DNA from: Peptoniphilus obesi ph1
GTDB taxonomy: Bacteria; Bacillota; Clostridia; Tissierellales; Peptoniphilaceae
NCBI RefSeq assembly: GCF_000311865.1
Contig: NZ_HE978581.1
Span: 156,549-220,548, forward strand
Direction of reading: 5' to 3'
DNA length: 64,000 nt
The translations under genes and the position numbers were made by a program. Shown here piece after piece: positions 26,670 to 36,996 of the stretch. Below the pieces are notes generated by a model. It saw only the letters and a program-made list of their open reading frames with translations. It did not search any database and was not told the origin of the DNA. The stretch's first letter is position 1. Each line of letters opens with the position of its first letter.

Positions 26670-26807
26670 AGTATTTTCACACTTTTGATTTCCTACTGTA
26701 CAGCTAGTTTTACAAGCTGATTGGCAAGATGTTTGGCATTCACCACATCCACCTTTAGCAAAAGTGTCTTTAATATTTTTTCTTGTTAGTGTTTTTATTA
26801 ATTTCAT
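26661..26807 (-). CDS. scfA: SCIFF peptide precursor
   Basis: A 48-residue peptide starting MKLIKTLTRKNIKDTF and continuing with a cysteine-rich core. Six cysteines fall in the C-terminal half at residues 21, 24, 28, 32, 36 and 43, in the arrangement CGEC, CQSAC, SC and KC. The leader lacks cysteine. This is the universal SCIFF pattern of Clostridia; ScfB links the cysteines to acceptor residues as thioethers. GGGGGT precedes the ATG at proper distance. It sits 16 bases after yajC and is followed by a palindrome and then the maturase. It is short enough to be missed by length-filtered gene calling. Confidence 0.96.
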   Translation of the reverse strand: MKLIKTLTRKNIKDTFAKGGCGECQTSCQSACKTSCTVGNQKCENTNK

Positions 26808-26823
26808 ATGTACCCCCAGAATT

Positions 26824-27111
26824 TTATTTTAGATCTTCTTTATCGTTAATGACACCATTAACTCCCCACTTCATTAGTTCGATTCTAGTATTATTTCCAG
26901 AACTTTCTATGGCTATATAGTCTTCTTTTATTAAAACTATTTTACCTTTTATTCCACCTATAGTGATGATTTCATCACCAACTTTAAGGTTACTTCTCAT
27001 ATCCTTAATTTCATTTTCTCTCTTTTTTTGAGGTCGAATAAATAGAAAATAGAAAGCTGCTATCATTAATATGAAAGGTGCTATACTTCCAATTAATTGG
27101 TTAGTATCCAA
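26824..27111 (-). CDS. yajC: Preprotein translocase subunit YajC
   Basis: YajC is a small membrane protein that associates with SecDF and the Sec translocon. The protein has 95 residues with one N-terminal membrane helix (about 8-23) immediately followed by FIRPQKKRENEIK, the family hallmark, and a C-terminal cytosolic part with VGDEIITIGGIKGKI. The start is TTG at 27111, four bases after AGGAGGG, with no ATG nearby. The gene follows tgt, the classical queA-tgt-yajC order; secD and secF are not in the window. Confidence 0.95.
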   Translation of the reverse strand: MDTNQLIGSIAPFILMIAAFYFLFIRPQKKRENEIKDMRSNLKVGDEIITIGGIKGKIVLIKEDYIAIESSGNNTRIELMKWGVNGVINDKEDLK

Positions 27112-27140
27112 AAAATCCCTCCTATCTATCCATCTATAGA

Positions 27141-28256
<1,116 letters not shown>

Positions 28257-28260
28257 TCAC

Positions 28261-29283
28261 CTAATATATAAACATTGCATCCCCGAAACTAAAAAATCTA
28301 TATTTTTCTTTTATAGCTTCATTATATGCATTTAAAATTTTTTCTTTGCTTGCAAAAGCACTTACTAACATAACAAGAGTGGATTCAGGTAAATGAAAAT
28401 TTGTAATCAAAGCATCTACTGCTTTAAATTTATAACCTGGATATATAAATATATCTGTCCATCCTGATTTTTCACTTAGTCTTCCATCATCAGCTGCAAT
28501 AGATTCTAAAGTTCTGACTGAAGTTGTTCCCACAGCTATTACCCTATTTCCATTTTCTCTCGCTTTATTAATTCTTTTTGCAGCATCCTCGTTTAAAATA
28601 TAGTATTCAGAGTGCATCTGATGGTCTTCTATTCTATCAGCCTTAACCGGTCTAAATGTTCCAAGCCCGATATGAAGAGTTAAATAAACTATATCTATTC
28701 CCTTATTCTTTATTTCTTCTAGAAGTTTTTCAGTAAAATGAAGCCCTGCAGTTGGTGCAGCTGCTGATCCTTCGACTTTAGAATAAATAGTTTGATATCT
28801 ACTTTTATCTTCTAGTTTTTCTTTTATATATGGAGGAAGTGGCATTTCTCCTAATTCATCTAAGATTTCATTAAATATTCCATTATAGAAAAATTTAATA
28901 TACCTGCTTCCATCCTCACTTATATCTACAACTTCAGCTTTTAATTTATCAGAAAATATAATTTTACTTCCTATTTTAGTTTTTTTGCCAGGTTTTGTTA
29001 AACATTCCCAAATATCATCTTCTTTTTGTTTTAACAATAAGACTTCTATTTTCTCATCTTTATTTTCTCTATGTCCAAAAAGACGAGCTGGCATTACTTT
29101 AGTATTATTTAATACTAAAACATCGCCAGGATTTAAATAGTTAATAATATCATAAAAATGTTTATGCTCAATTTCTCCATTATCTTTATTTAACAACATC
29201 AGCCTAGAATCTGACCTGTTCTTTAATGGGTGTTGTGCTATTAATTCTTCTGGTAAATCGTAATAAAAATCTTCTGTCTTCAT
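28261..29283 (-). CDS. queA: S-adenosylmethionine:tRNA ribosyltransferase-isomerase QueA
   Basis: QueA transfers and isomerises the ribosyl group of SAM to make epoxyqueuosine in tRNA. The protein has 340 residues, a normal length. It opens with [15 protein letters not shown] and contains PARLFGH, the [10 protein letters not shown] motif near 178 and a C-terminal [16 protein letters not shown], all family landmarks. It lies downstream of the SpoIID-like gene by 14 bases and upstream of tgt, so the queuosine genes form a pair. queG and the preQ1 synthesis genes are not here, which could mean uptake of preQ1 or genes located elsewhere. Confidence 0.96.
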   Translation of the reverse strand: MKTEDFYYDLPEELIAQHPLKNRSDSRLMLLNKDNGEIEHKHFYDIINYLNPGDVLVLNNTKVMPARLFGHRENKDEKIEVLLLKQKEDDIWECLTKPGKKTKIGSKIIFSDKLKAEVVDISEDGSRYIKFFYNGIFNEILDELGEMPLPPYIKEKLEDKSRYQTIYSKVEGSAAAPTAGLHFTEKLLEEIKNKGIDIVYLTLHIGLGTFRPVKADRIEDHQMHSEYYILNEDAAKRINKARENGNRVIAVGTTSVRTLESIAADDGRLSEKSGWTDIFIYPGYKFKAVDALITNFHLPESTLVMLVSAFASKEKILNAYNEAIKEKYRFFSFGDAMFIY

Positions 29284-29297
29284 AAAACCCCTTCTAA

Positions 29298-30428
29298 TTA
29301 TCTAGATTCTAGCTTAGTGTTAGGAAAGTAAAAAGTAATTATATCTTCGCAACTTTTACCTTCTTTGGCCATATTCATAGCTCCATATTGACTCATTCCA
29401 ACCCCATGTCCATAACCATTTCCTTTAAGTACAAATTTGTCATTTTCTTGACTAATTGTAAATAAAGTTGATTTACATTTTGTATTTCCAAAATAAGATC
29501 TTAGCGTATTTCCACTTATTTCTTTGCTTCCATTTGTCCCGATTAATTCAAGGTTTTTAATCCTACCAGAGCTATCATATTCCTTTATATTAAATCCAAT
29601 AAAATCGCCAATTTTTATTCCTTTTGCTTTTAATATTGAATTAATATTTTCTTTTTTTAATTCTAAAGTCCATGGATGGTCTGAATATGGATCAGAAAAA
29701 GAAGTCATATATTCTAACTTGTTTCCACCCCAAACTTCCGAAGCATCAGCTGTTACCCCACCTGATGATGCTCCAAATATTGTATTGGCTATTTTGCCTT
29801 TATAAGTAATAACTTGCCCTTTAGTATCATCAACAGCCTTATTAGTAGATGGTTTTTCAGCTGTAACTCCACCATAAACTTGGCAAGATGTTGTATCATC
29901 AAGATTGTATCCCTTTTTTATGTTTTTATTAATATTTGATAGAGCAAAAGATCTTGAAACTATTGCTTGGGCTTTTAGTGCCTCCGTTTTTGCACTTGAG
30001 TAAATTTCTTTTGGTACTACTCCTTTTAAGTAGTCTTCAATGTTAACATAGTTTATTACGTTTATTGATTTTCCATTTTTAATAAAGCATATGTAACCTC
30101 TGTATTCATTTTTTAATTTAAGATTATTATCACTTGCTAACATAAGATATCCATCAGTTGAAAAATTGGATGAATATGTCTTATCTTTATTTATAAGTGA
30201 AGCTTTGCCATCCTTATATAGAAGTTCAACTTCCTTGCTTCCAAGCTCTATTATTTTATTAAAACCTCTATCAACAACAGAAATATTGGACTTTGATGTT
30301 ATTTTTATTTTTTGTCCATCATTTAATGATGCTCCAACTTTTACTTTTAAAAAATCATCACTACTTGCAAAAATTTTACTAGGTATTAATAAAATACTTA
30401 AAACTAGTAAAAGAAATGTCTTTTTCAT
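29298..30428 (-). CDS. SpoIID/LytB domain protein (amidase enhancer or glycan hydrolase)
   Basis: A secreted or membrane-anchored protein of 376 residues with an N-terminal signal peptide ([23 protein letters not shown]). The SpoIID/LytB domain runs over about residues 110-370, with [20 protein letters not shown] and the C-terminal [15 protein letters not shown] stretch. In spore formers SpoIID is a lytic glycan hydrolase of engulfment; LytB-type proteins enhance vegetative amidases. No sporulation gene is seen in the window, so a cell-wall role in growth or division is more likely. It overlaps ruvB by 4 bases. Confidence 0.88.
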   Translation of the reverse strand: MKKTFLLLVLSILLIPSKIFASSDDFLKVKVGASLNDGQKIKITSKSNISVVDRGFNKIIELGSKEVELLYKDGKASLINKDKTYSSNFSTDGYLMLASDNNLKLKNEYRGYICFIKNGKSINVINYVNIEDYLKGVVPKEIYSSAKTEALKAQAIVSRSFALSNINKNIKKGYNLDDTTSCQVYGGVTAEKPSTNKAVDDTKGQVITYKGKIANTIFGASSGGVTADASEVWGGNKLEYMTSFSDPYSDHPWTLELKKENINSILKAKGIKIGDFIGFNIKEYDSSGRIKNLELIGTNGSKEISGNTLRSYFGNTKCKSTLFTISQENDKFVLKGNGYGHGVGMSQYGAMNMAKEGKSCEDIITFYFPNTKLESR

Positions 30429-31441
30429 AAAGCATTCTCCTCATTTTTATATTCTATACCAAAGTGATCATAGGCTTTTTTGCTTGCAACTCTGCCTCTA
30501 GGTGTTCGATTTATAAAGCCTATTTGCATTAGATAAGGCTCATAAACATCTTCAATTGTTACCTTATCTTCTCCAACTGAAGCTGCTATAGCATCCACTC
30601 CAACCGGTCTTCCAGAAAAATTTTCAATCATGGTTAAGATAATTTTTCTATCAAGATTATCAAGACCATAATCATCTATGCCAAGCAATTTCAATCCTTT
30701 TGTTGCAACATCTTTATTGATTACTCCTTGGTCTTTAACCTCAGCATAGTCCCTTACTCTTTTTAAAATTCTATTAGCTATTCTAGGGGTTCCTCTAGAT
30801 CTTTTTGCTATTTCTTCTGCACCATCTTCTTCTATTTCAATTCCCAAAATTGTAGAAGATCTTTTTATAATCTCCTTAAGGGATTCAACATCGTATAATT
30901 CAAGATTTAATAAAACACCAAATCTATCTCTTAAAGGAGATGTTAACTGTCCTGTCCTTGTAGTCGCTCCTATAAGAGTAAACTTTTGCAAATCCAATCT
31001 AATTGATCTTGCAGATGGCCCCTTACCTACAATTATATCGAGTGCATAGTCTTCCATTGCTGGGTAAAGAATTTCTTCAATAGATTTATTAATCCTATGG
31101 ATTTCATCTATAAATAAAACATCGTTTTCATTTAAATTGGATAAAATACTAGCAAGATCTCCTGCTCTTTCTATTGCAGGACCACTAGTTACTTTTATAT
31201 TTACCCCCATCTCATTGGCTATTATATGACTTAAAGTAGTCTTACCAAGTCCTGGAGGTCCACTCAAAAGAACATGATCAAGAGGTTCATTTCTTCTCTT
31301 TGCCGCCTCTAAAAATATCTTTAATTTTTCAACAGCTCCATGTTGCCCTATATATTGCTCTAGCCATCTAGGCCTTAGATTATTTTCTGTACCAGAATCC
31401 ATCGCTGTAAAACTCGGCTCAACTATTCTATTTTCATCCAA
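30425..31441 (-). CDS. ruvB: Holliday junction branch migration helicase RuvB
   Basis: RuvB is the AAA+ hexameric motor that drives branch migration with RuvA. The protein has 338 residues. The P-loop [12 protein letters not shown] lies near residue 60 and Walker B FIDEIHR near 110. The arginine-bearing ATTRTG box follows near 160 and the C-terminal DNA-binding winged helix ends the protein ([15 protein letters not shown]). The start is TTG at 31441, with AGGAAGG in the end of ruvA as ribosome binding site. It follows ruvA by 6 bases. The complete ruvCAB operon is present. Confidence 0.97.
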   Translation of the reverse strand: MDENRIVEPSFTAMDSGTENNLRPRWLEQYIGQHGAVEKLKIFLEAAKRRNEPLDHVLLSGPPGLGKTTLSHIIANEMGVNIKVTSGPAIERAGDLASILSNLNENDVLFIDEIHRINKSIEEILYPAMEDYALDIIVGKGPSARSIRLDLQKFTLIGATTRTGQLTSPLRDRFGVLLNLELYDVESLKEIIKRSSTILGIEIEEDGAEEIAKRSRGTPRIANRILKRVRDYAEVKDQGVINKDVATKGLKLLGIDDYGLDNLDRKIILTMIENFSGRPVGVDAIAASVGEDKVTIEDVYEPYLMQIGFINRTPRGRVASKKAYDHFGIEYKNEENAL

Positions 31442-31447
31442 AAGTAT

Positions 31448-32041
31448 CTACCTTCCTAAATTTTTTAAAGCCTGTTTTATGATATCTGATATATCAAGAC
31501 TCATATCTACTTTCTCTAGAGCCTTGCTAGCTTCATATTTATTGTACCCTAAATTAGTAAGTGCTTCAATAGCTGGCTCCTTGTCTAGATCTTCCTCATA
31601 TTCTTCAAAATCATCTTCAGTTTTTGCAAGTAGAAAATCAAAACCATCTAATTTATCTTTTAATTCTAATATAATTCTTTGAGCAGTTTTTTTGCCAATT
31701 CCAGGAGCTTTTGTCAGCTGCTCAATATTAGATGTTTTTATATATTTTACTATATTTGCTATTTCCATATTCGATAATATGCCCATTGCAACCTTTGGTC
31801 CAATTGTTGAAACAGTGGTTAAAAGATCAAAAAGCATTCTAGAATCTCTATCTAAAAATCCATATAAAGTCAGTGAATCCTCTCTTACAATAAGCCTTGT
31901 AAAAATTTTCATATATTCATCTGAACTAATACTTCTAATTTCATATTCTGACATTGTTATACTGTATCCTATTCCATTACAAAGCAAAACAATGTCCTTA
32001 TTGCTTTTATAGGCAAGCCTGCCTTCAATAAAATCTATCAT
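31448..32041 (-). CDS. ruvA: Holliday junction branch migration protein RuvA
   Basis: RuvA tetramers hold the four-way junction for RuvB. The protein has 197 residues. It has an N-terminal OB fold (1-65), a domain with two helix-hairpin-helix motifs (around 70-140, e.g. LTTVSTIGPKVAMGIL and LTKAPGIGKKTAQRI), an acidic flexible linker (about 145-155) and the C-terminal RuvB-binding domain (AIEALTNLGYNKYEASKAL). The ATG overlaps the ruvC stop by 1 base. Nothing unusual was seen. Confidence 0.97.
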   Translation of the reverse strand: MIDFIEGRLAYKSNKDIVLLCNGIGYSITMSEYEIRSISSDEYMKIFTRLIVREDSLTLYGFLDRDSRMLFDLLTTVSTIGPKVAMGILSNMEIANIVKYIKTSNIEQLTKAPGIGKKTAQRIILELKDKLDGFDFLLAKTEDDFEEYEEDLDKEPAIEALTNLGYNKYEASKALEKVDMSLDISDIIKQALKNLGR

Positions 32042-32535
32042 TATTTCATCCTATACAAATCTTTATTCTTTAAACAAAATGCGTGAATTAAAGCAACAGC
32101 CAAGGCATCAGCAGCATCGTCTGGCTTTGGTATTTTTTCTAAATTTAAAATAAATTTAACCATCTGCTGTACCTGGTTTTTATCAGCTCTTCCGTATCCA
32201 ACAACAGCTTGTTTTATCTGCAAGGGTGTATATTCATAAAGTTCTTCATTATACATTTTAGATGTTAAGATTAAAACTCCTCTTGCGTGAGCTACATTAA
32301 TAGCTGTTTTTACATTCTTATTAAAAAATAATTCTTCAAATGCAATATCATCTGGTCTATATTTTCTAATAATCATATCTAAGTCTCTATGAATCTTTAA
32401 AAGTCGATTAGCAAAGTCCATTTTAGCTGGTGTTGAAATAATTCCATATTCTAAGGTCTTAAACTTATTTCCTATTACTTCAATTACTCCGTATCCAATT
32501 GTTGCAAGTCCTGGGTCAATTCCTAAAATTATCAT
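32041..32535 (-). CDS. ruvC: Crossover junction endodeoxyribonuclease RuvC
   Basis: RuvC resolves Holliday junctions by symmetric cleavage. The protein has 164 residues, the family length. The catalytic acidic residues are in place: D in LGIDPGL near residue 7, E in FEELFF near 67, and the DD in KPDDAADALAVAL near 140. The start ATG at 32535 gives the family-typical N-terminus, but no Shine-Dalgarno sequence precedes it; the six-T tail of a hairpin ends 6 bases before it. It heads the ruvC-ruvA-ruvB-spoIID-queA-tgt-yajC-scfA-scfB chain. Confidence 0.96.
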   Translation of the reverse strand: MIILGIDPGLATIGYGVIEVIGNKFKTLEYGIISTPAKMDFANRLLKIHRDLDMIIRKYRPDDIAFEELFFNKNVKTAINVAHARGVLILTSKMYNEELYEYTPLQIKQAVVGYGRADKNQVQQMVKFILNLEKIPKPDDAADALAVALIHAFCLKNKDLYRMK

Positions 32536-32541
32536 AATAAT

Positions 32542-32569
32542 AAAAAACTAAGACCTAGATCTTAGTTTT
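32542..32569 (-). terminator. Hairpin with T tract immediately before ruvC
   Basis: A 10-bp stem (AAAACTAAGA/TCTTAGTTTT) overlaps the stop codon of the upstream unknown gene. The T tract ends six bases before the ruvC ATG, so no promoter or ordinary ribosome binding site fits between. It reads as an intrinsic terminator on the minus strand. Confidence 0.78.
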
Positions 32570-33347
32570 ATTTATACCTCTTCATTACATTATCATTTAA
32601 GCCATTCCAAAAAGCATTTTCAAAAACTCTCATCCCATCTCTATAAAGAAATTTTACAATTTTTTTATTTAATCCTGCTAGATCTTTTCTAGAAAGATGT
32701 GAGTTCATTTCCATAAACTTTTTATCACTATTCTCATCTTTTATATCAAAATTTAAAATTAATTGTTTATCAAGATAATCATTTAATTTAAATATTTTTC
32801 TTTTTAAAAATTTAATATTAAATTTAAAAACTGAATCGTATATAAAAGATCTTACATTATTATCTCTTCTGAGATTATTAATAATATTTTGCTTTAACTT
32901 TAATACTTCATTATTTTTTATATCATAGTTAAAAAGCTCTTGTCTTACGTATAATTCTTCTATTCCTATGTATTTAAAAGAAACTTTCTCAAGTATATTG
33001 GCTGCTTTTATTGATTTAGCACCAGCCCTATAACCTTCCAAATAAAGATATAATTCAAATCTATTAATATCTGGATATATTAAATTTGATAAATTATAAG
33101 AAATTAATTCTTTACCTTCTTTTTTCTCTAAAAATTTAATAATGTCTTTTTTCAAATGTTTTAAAGACAGATAGGCAGGATTGATATTATCTATTTTCCC
33201 TTCAAATTCATATATGTTAAGTAATATATTTAATGATTCTGTATCATTATCATATAGGAATTTCTCTATCAAAAATTTTTTTATATCAGAAAAAGAAAAT
33301 CTGTCACTATTCTTATTATCTTTATTATTTCTTGATATAGCTTCCAT
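32568..33347 (-). CDS. Unrecognised basic, helix-rich cytoplasmic protein
   Basis: I do not recognise this 259-residue protein. It has no signal peptide, membrane helix or metal motif. It is Lys- and Asn-rich and mostly predicted helical, with a repeat-like spacing of Leu/Ile. The C-terminal part contains RDGMRVFENAFWNGLNDNVMKRYK, its most aromatic stretch. The ATG at 33347 is preferred because GGAGG precedes it; an in-frame ATG four codons upstream overlaps that site. It is separated from ruvC by a terminator-like hairpin and has its own promoter, so it need not belong to the ruv operon. Codon use does not differ from its neighbours. Confidence 0.65.
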   Translation of the reverse strand: MEAISRNNKDNKNSDRFSFSDIKKFLIEKFLYDNDTESLNILLNIYEFEGKIDNINPAYLSLKHLKKDIIKFLEKKEGKELISYNLSNLIYPDINRFELYLYLEGYRAGAKSIKAANILEKVSFKYIGIEELYVRQELFNYDIKNNEVLKLKQNIINNLRRDNNVRSFIYDSVFKFNIKFLKRKIFKLNDYLDKQLILNFDIKDENSDKKFMEMNSHLSRKDLAGLNKKIVKFLYRDGMRVFENAFWNGLNDNVMKRYK

Positions 33348-33371
33348 AAAATCCTCCATTAGAATAAATAT

Positions 33372-33401
33372 ATTATACTATATATATTTCCAAAAGTGTA
33401 A
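33372..33401 (-). promoter_or_regulatory. Promoter of the unknown gene upstream of ruvC
   Basis: TTACAC and a perfect TATAAT are separated by 18 bases on the minus strand, about 25 bases before the start. The -35 matches four of six positions. Confidence 0.45.
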
Positions 33402-33438
33402 GAATTAAAATTTTTGTAACCTAATTATAATATTTATT

Positions 33439-34437
33439 TTACAATAAAGTTATATTATCTTTCTTTGCTTTTTTAATTGTTGAGTCATCCCACACAGAAG
33501 CTTGTACCTCACCTATATGGCTCTTTTCTAGGAAGAACATACATAGTCTTGATTGTCCTATTCCTCCTCCAATTGTGTATGGAAGCTTGTTTGAAACAAT
33601 ATTTTTATGATAATCCATTTCTAATCTTTCTTCTTTATCTGAAAGTTTTAATTGCTCTTTTAGAGAATCTGAATCAACCCTTATTCCCATACTAGATAGT
33701 TCTAAGGCATCTCCTAATACATCATCCCAGAATAAAATATCTCCATTTAAATCCCAATCATCATAGTCTGGAGATCTTAAATCGTGTGGCTCACCATTTG
33801 ATAAATCTCTACCAATTCCTATTATGAATACAGCTCTTTTTTCTCTTGTTATTAGTCTTTCTCTTTCCTTCGGGCTAGCATCAGGATATAGTTTTAGAAG
33901 ATCTTCTGCTGTTATAAAATATATTTGGTCAGGAAGTTTTTTACTTAATACATATGGATAAACTTGATTTATATACTCTTCAGATCTTTTAAAAACTTCA
34001 TAAATTTCACTTACAATTACTTTTAAAAAATCAATATTTCTATCCTCTTTTGATATGATTTTTTCCCAATCCCATTGGTCTACATAAACCGAATGAGTAG
34101 CATCTAGTGTTTCATCTGGTCTTAAGGCGTTCATATCAGCATATAGGCCTTCATAGCATTTAAAATTATATTCATGTAAAGCATTTCTTTTCCATTTTGC
34201 TAATGACTGAACAATTTCAACATTTATTTTATAATTTCTAATATCAAAATTAACAGCCTTTTCAACACCGCTTAGGTTATCATTTAGCCCTGTTTCTGGT
34301 CTTACCATGATTGGAGCAGATATTCTAGCTAGGTTTAAGGTATTAGCTAAGTCTCTTTGAAAATAGTCTTTCAAAGATTTTATTGCTATTTGTGTTTCTT
34401 TCAAATCCAAAGATTTAACTTCTGAATTGTTTCTCAT
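33439..34437 (-). CDS. asnA: Aspartate-ammonia ligase (asparagine synthetase A)
   Basis: AsnA amidates aspartate with ammonia and ATP; it is structurally a class II aminoacyl-tRNA synthetase catalytic domain. The protein has 332 residues from the ATG at 34437, which follows AGGAGGAATA; an upstream in-frame codon at 34467 would add ten hydrophobic residues not typical for the family. Family landmarks include APIMVRPETGLNDNLSG near residue 40, VYVDQWDWEK near 120, and TIGGGIGQSRLCMFFL near the C-terminus. A terminator-like hairpin ends 16 bases upstream without room for a promoter, so asnA probably depends on readthrough or attenuation. Confidence 0.96.
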   Translation of the reverse strand: MRNNSEVKSLDLKETQIAIKSLKDYFQRDLANTLNLARISAPIMVRPETGLNDNLSGVEKAVNFDIRNYKINVEIVQSLAKWKRNALHEYNFKCYEGLYADMNALRPDETLDATHSVYVDQWDWEKIISKEDRNIDFLKVIVSEIYEVFKRSEEYINQVYPYVLSKKLPDQIYFITAEDLLKLYPDASPKERERLITREKRAVFIIGIGRDLSNGEPHDLRSPDYDDWDLNGDILFWDDVLGDALELSSMGIRVDSDSLKEQLKLSDKEERLEMDYHKNIVSNKLPYTIGGGIGQSRLCMFFLEKSHIGEVQASVWDDSTIKKAKKDNITLL

Positions 34438-34452
34438 TATTCCTCCTATAAA

Positions 34453-34488
34453 TAAAAAATCTATCATCTATATTATGATGATAGATTT
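34453..34488 (-). terminator. Hairpin with T tract directly upstream of asnA
   Basis: A perfect 12-bp stem (AAATCTATCATC/GATGATAGATTT) with a 7-base loop is followed on the minus strand by T-rich DNA and then the asnA ribosome binding site. It can terminate the upstream gene but leaves no promoter space for asnA, so it may be an attenuator. Confidence 0.78.
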
Positions 34489-34507
34489 CTCTTTTAAAAT
34501 TAAAATC

Positions 34508-35146
34508 TTAAATAAATTGATATTCCATATCTTCACTATAATTAAGAATTGTAGCGAATACAAACGCTGATATGTTTAGGCATAAGCTAAATGCAAAATC
34601 CATATCATTAGAGAAACTATTTTCGCTTGATAGATATTCTTTAACGTAATCCTTAATGTATTCTTCAATTTTTGTATTAAGTTTTGTTAAATCTGAACCA
34701 TACAAGTCAATATTTGCTAATTCTAGTTTCTTAAACTCAAATTTATGTTTTTTTGCATATATATTCATTTCAGATTCATATTTCATATGTTCTCTCATAG
34801 ATTTTGTATAAGTTATCCTGTTTGCGTGAGGATAGCAATTATAATCTGAAAGGTAATGAAAAATTACACCTAATTGTCTGCTAAAAAATTTCATGAAAAA
34901 GGAATCAACTTCTTCACCAAATTTATGATATCTACTAAGATAAATCAGGTTTGAAATTTCCTTAGATATCCAAGAAACACTTTCATCAAGGTAGTGTCTT
35001 TTCAATCTATAGTATGGAAGAACATCTGGTGCAACACTCCCCCATTTTAGCTTATCTAAATTCAATTCTATATTATAATCTTCTAAGATATGTTTATAAG
35101 TTTCTTCTGCTATTATTCTATGTGTTTCTGCTAGTATTTTAAACAC
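34508..35146 (-). CDS. Zinc-dependent phospholipase C family protein
   Basis: A 212-residue protein resembling the catalytic domain of zinc phospholipase C (S1-P1 fold). Candidate zinc ligands are the His in AETHRIIAE (residue 9), SVAPDVLPYY near 37, HYLSDYNCYPH near 95, and EHMKYE near 115, an arrangement typical of the family. There is no signal peptide, so the protein may be intracellular, unlike classical toxins such as Clostridium alpha-toxin. Short membrane-active function is not indicated. Substrate unknown. It lies alone between the GH18 gene and asnA. Confidence 0.75.
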   Translation of the reverse strand: MFKILAETHRIIAEETYKHILEDYNIELNLDKLKWGSVAPDVLPYYRLKRHYLDESVSWISKEISNLIYLSRYHKFGEEVDSFFMKFFSRQLGVIFHYLSDYNCYPHANRITYTKSMREHMKYESEMNIYAKKHKFEFKKLELANIDLYGSDLTKLNTKIEEYIKDYVKEYLSSENSFSNDMDFAFSLCLNISAFVFATILNYSEDMEYQFI

Positions 35147-35199
35147 CTTCTTTATAAATACATTTTATTAAATATAGATTTTTTTGTCAAATATATATC

Positions 35200-36858
35200 T
35201 TATTTTTGATATAAATTATTATTTATACTTGTCCAAATTTCTGGTGTTTCAAATCCTTTTCTCCAGCTTGCAATTCCAGCTAGATTATATTTGTTAACAA
35301 GTTTTGTTTTGTATTCTATACTTTTTGAATTTTCAATCCATAACTTATAGTCTTTACCATCATTAGAATATTCTGCAATACTTTGCTTTATCTCTTCATC
35401 CCATTTTGGATTTAGCGAGTATTTGGCTATTAAATTGTTTACTTGTTCCATTGACAAAGATTGGGACTTTAAATCACCTGATGATTCAGCCCAGAGTCTA
35501 GAATAAAATGGTATGCATAATATAAACTTTTCTTTTGGTATGGATGAAAATAAATTATTTATATTTCCCTCTACCCAACTATATTCTGCTACAGATCCAG
35601 CTTTGTCTGATGATGCCCAGTGTTGGTCATATGCCATTACCATAATATAATCTGCTACTTTTGAAAGTTCATATCTATCATAGGGTTCTTTCTTTACATT
35701 TGAAGATATTTGAGGTGTAACTGCTACACTTACTACTATACCGTCTTGTTTTAAAACTCCATTTATTTCTCTAACAAATTGGGTTATATTGTCCCTATCA
35801 TCTATTTTTGTATGTTCAAAATCTATATTTATTCCTTTCAAACCATATTGTTTAATTAAAGCTCTGCATGAATTAATAACTTTTTCTCTTTTAGCTGAAC
35901 TTTTTAAAACTTCATGGGTAATATCAGGATCAAATGAATTATCTAAATATGCCCAGACATCAATTCCAAGCTCATTATATTTATTTACATAATTCATATT
36001 TCCTCTATCGATTACATCTGCATTTACATTTCCTATTGAGAACCAAGTTGGACATATTACATCAAGACCAGGAACATTTACAATTTGTTCTACAGATTCA
36101 TCACTTTGTCTAGCATATTTATAGTCCCAAGTTAAATTAAGAGGCTTTGAAGTAGCCTCTTTTTTGTCAACATCTTGAGTTTTTTCAATCTTAAATTTAT
36201 CTTCTGGATAGTCTACATCCAAAAGGTCTTTTCTTATATATCCCATATATCCATCAATTTGACGAACCCTATAGAAGTCTCCCTTTTCTCCATAAACATA
36301 AACTTCATCTTTGTCATTTAATATAGCAACCAGTGGTGAAGATGTATTTGCTTTTTCTCTCATATTAAGTCCATCACCAGTTGAAATGCCCTTCGAATAT
36401 ATAAAATCTTTTCTATCTAGAACCAATAAATTTTTATCTTTTATGTATCTTAATTCTACAGGATAATCATAAATAAAAGCTTCTATTGGTAGATATATCT
36501 TATCTCCTTTTTCATAAGCAACTTGTCTTAATTCAATAGTTTGCCCATTCAAATCCATTTGTTTAGAATCTAAAGGAATTCTTTTTGTTCCTTTATCGTT
36601 TACTAATACAATAGTTTTTTCTGCTTTATCATAATGAGCATCTTCATCTAAGTATTCTTTAATATAATCTAATGATAGATAAAACATTCCATCATTTCTG
36701 GTAAAATCTTCCTTGTCTATATCTTTATCTTCTGAAATAAAAGAAAAATCATTATATTTTTCAGAAGTCTTACTAGATCCTCTTTTGTTCATTAGGAAAA
36801 ATCCAAATCCTCCTATAAAAACAAGTACAACTAGTAAGCCGATAAATATTTTTTTCAT
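35200..36858 (-). CDS. Secreted SH3-like and glycosyl hydrolase family 18 protein
   Basis: A 552-residue envelope protein. One N-terminal membrane helix (residues 3-23) acts as signal or anchor. A stalk-like region (about 45-150) with repeated PIEAF/LRYIKDKN features follows, then an SH3-like domain (about 155-215, NMREKANTSSPLVAIL). The GH18 domain fills about residues 235-550. The catalytic motif reads KGINIDFEHT, retaining the DxE with the proton-donor Glu; the first Asp of the classical DGxDxDxE is Lys. The architecture resembles spore or cell-wall N-acetylglucosaminidases of the YaaH/YdhD type. Peptidoglycan is the probable substrate. Confidence 0.85.
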   Translation of the reverse strand: MKKIFIGLLVVLVFIGGFGFFLMNKRGSSKTSEKYNDFSFISEDKDIDKEDFTRNDGMFYLSLDYIKEYLDEDAHYDKAEKTIVLVNDKGTKRIPLDSKQMDLNGQTIELRQVAYEKGDKIYLPIEAFIYDYPVELRYIKDKNLLVLDRKDFIYSKGISTGDGLNMREKANTSSPLVAILNDKDEVYVYGEKGDFYRVRQIDGYMGYIRKDLLDVDYPEDKFKIEKTQDVDKKEATSKPLNLTWDYKYARQSDESVEQIVNVPGLDVICPTWFSIGNVNADVIDRGNMNYVNKYNELGIDVWAYLDNSFDPDITHEVLKSSAKREKVINSCRALIKQYGLKGINIDFEHTKIDDRDNITQFVREINGVLKQDGIVVSVAVTPQISSNVKKEPYDRYELSKVADYIMVMAYDQHWASSDKAGSVAEYSWVEGNINNLFSSIPKEKFILCIPFYSRLWAESSGDLKSQSLSMEQVNNLIAKYSLNPKWDEEIKQSIAEYSNDGKDYKLWIENSKSIEYKTKLVNKYNLAGIASWRKGFETPEIWTSINNNLYQK

Positions 36859-36893
36859 ATAATCAACTCCATATTATAAAATATGATACTCTC

Positions 36894-36922
36894 ATTATAA
36901 TATTAAATATCAAAATTGAAAA
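36894..36922 (-). promoter_or_regulatory. Promoter of the GH18 gene
   Basis: TTTTCA and a perfect TATAAT are separated by 17 bases on the minus strand, between the rplS terminator and the GH18 start. Confidence 0.45.
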
Positions 36923-36950
36923 GCTTTATTAGTAAAACTATTAAAACAAA

Positions 36951-36983
36951 TAAAAAAATGGCATAGCCATAACTACACCATTT
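36951..36983 (-). terminator. Terminator after rplS
   Basis: An 11-bp stem with G-U pairs (AAATGGTGTAG/CTATGCCATTT) and a 5-base loop is followed on the minus strand by seven T. It lies 14 bases past the rplS stop and ends the ylxM-to-rplS operon. Confidence 0.85.
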
Positions 36984-36996
36984 AAAAGCAAAGTAA

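Noticed and set aside
30425-30428. Frameshift between ruvB and the SpoIID-like gene
   Set aside because: The 4-base overlap is a normal translational coupling; both proteins have complete family ends.
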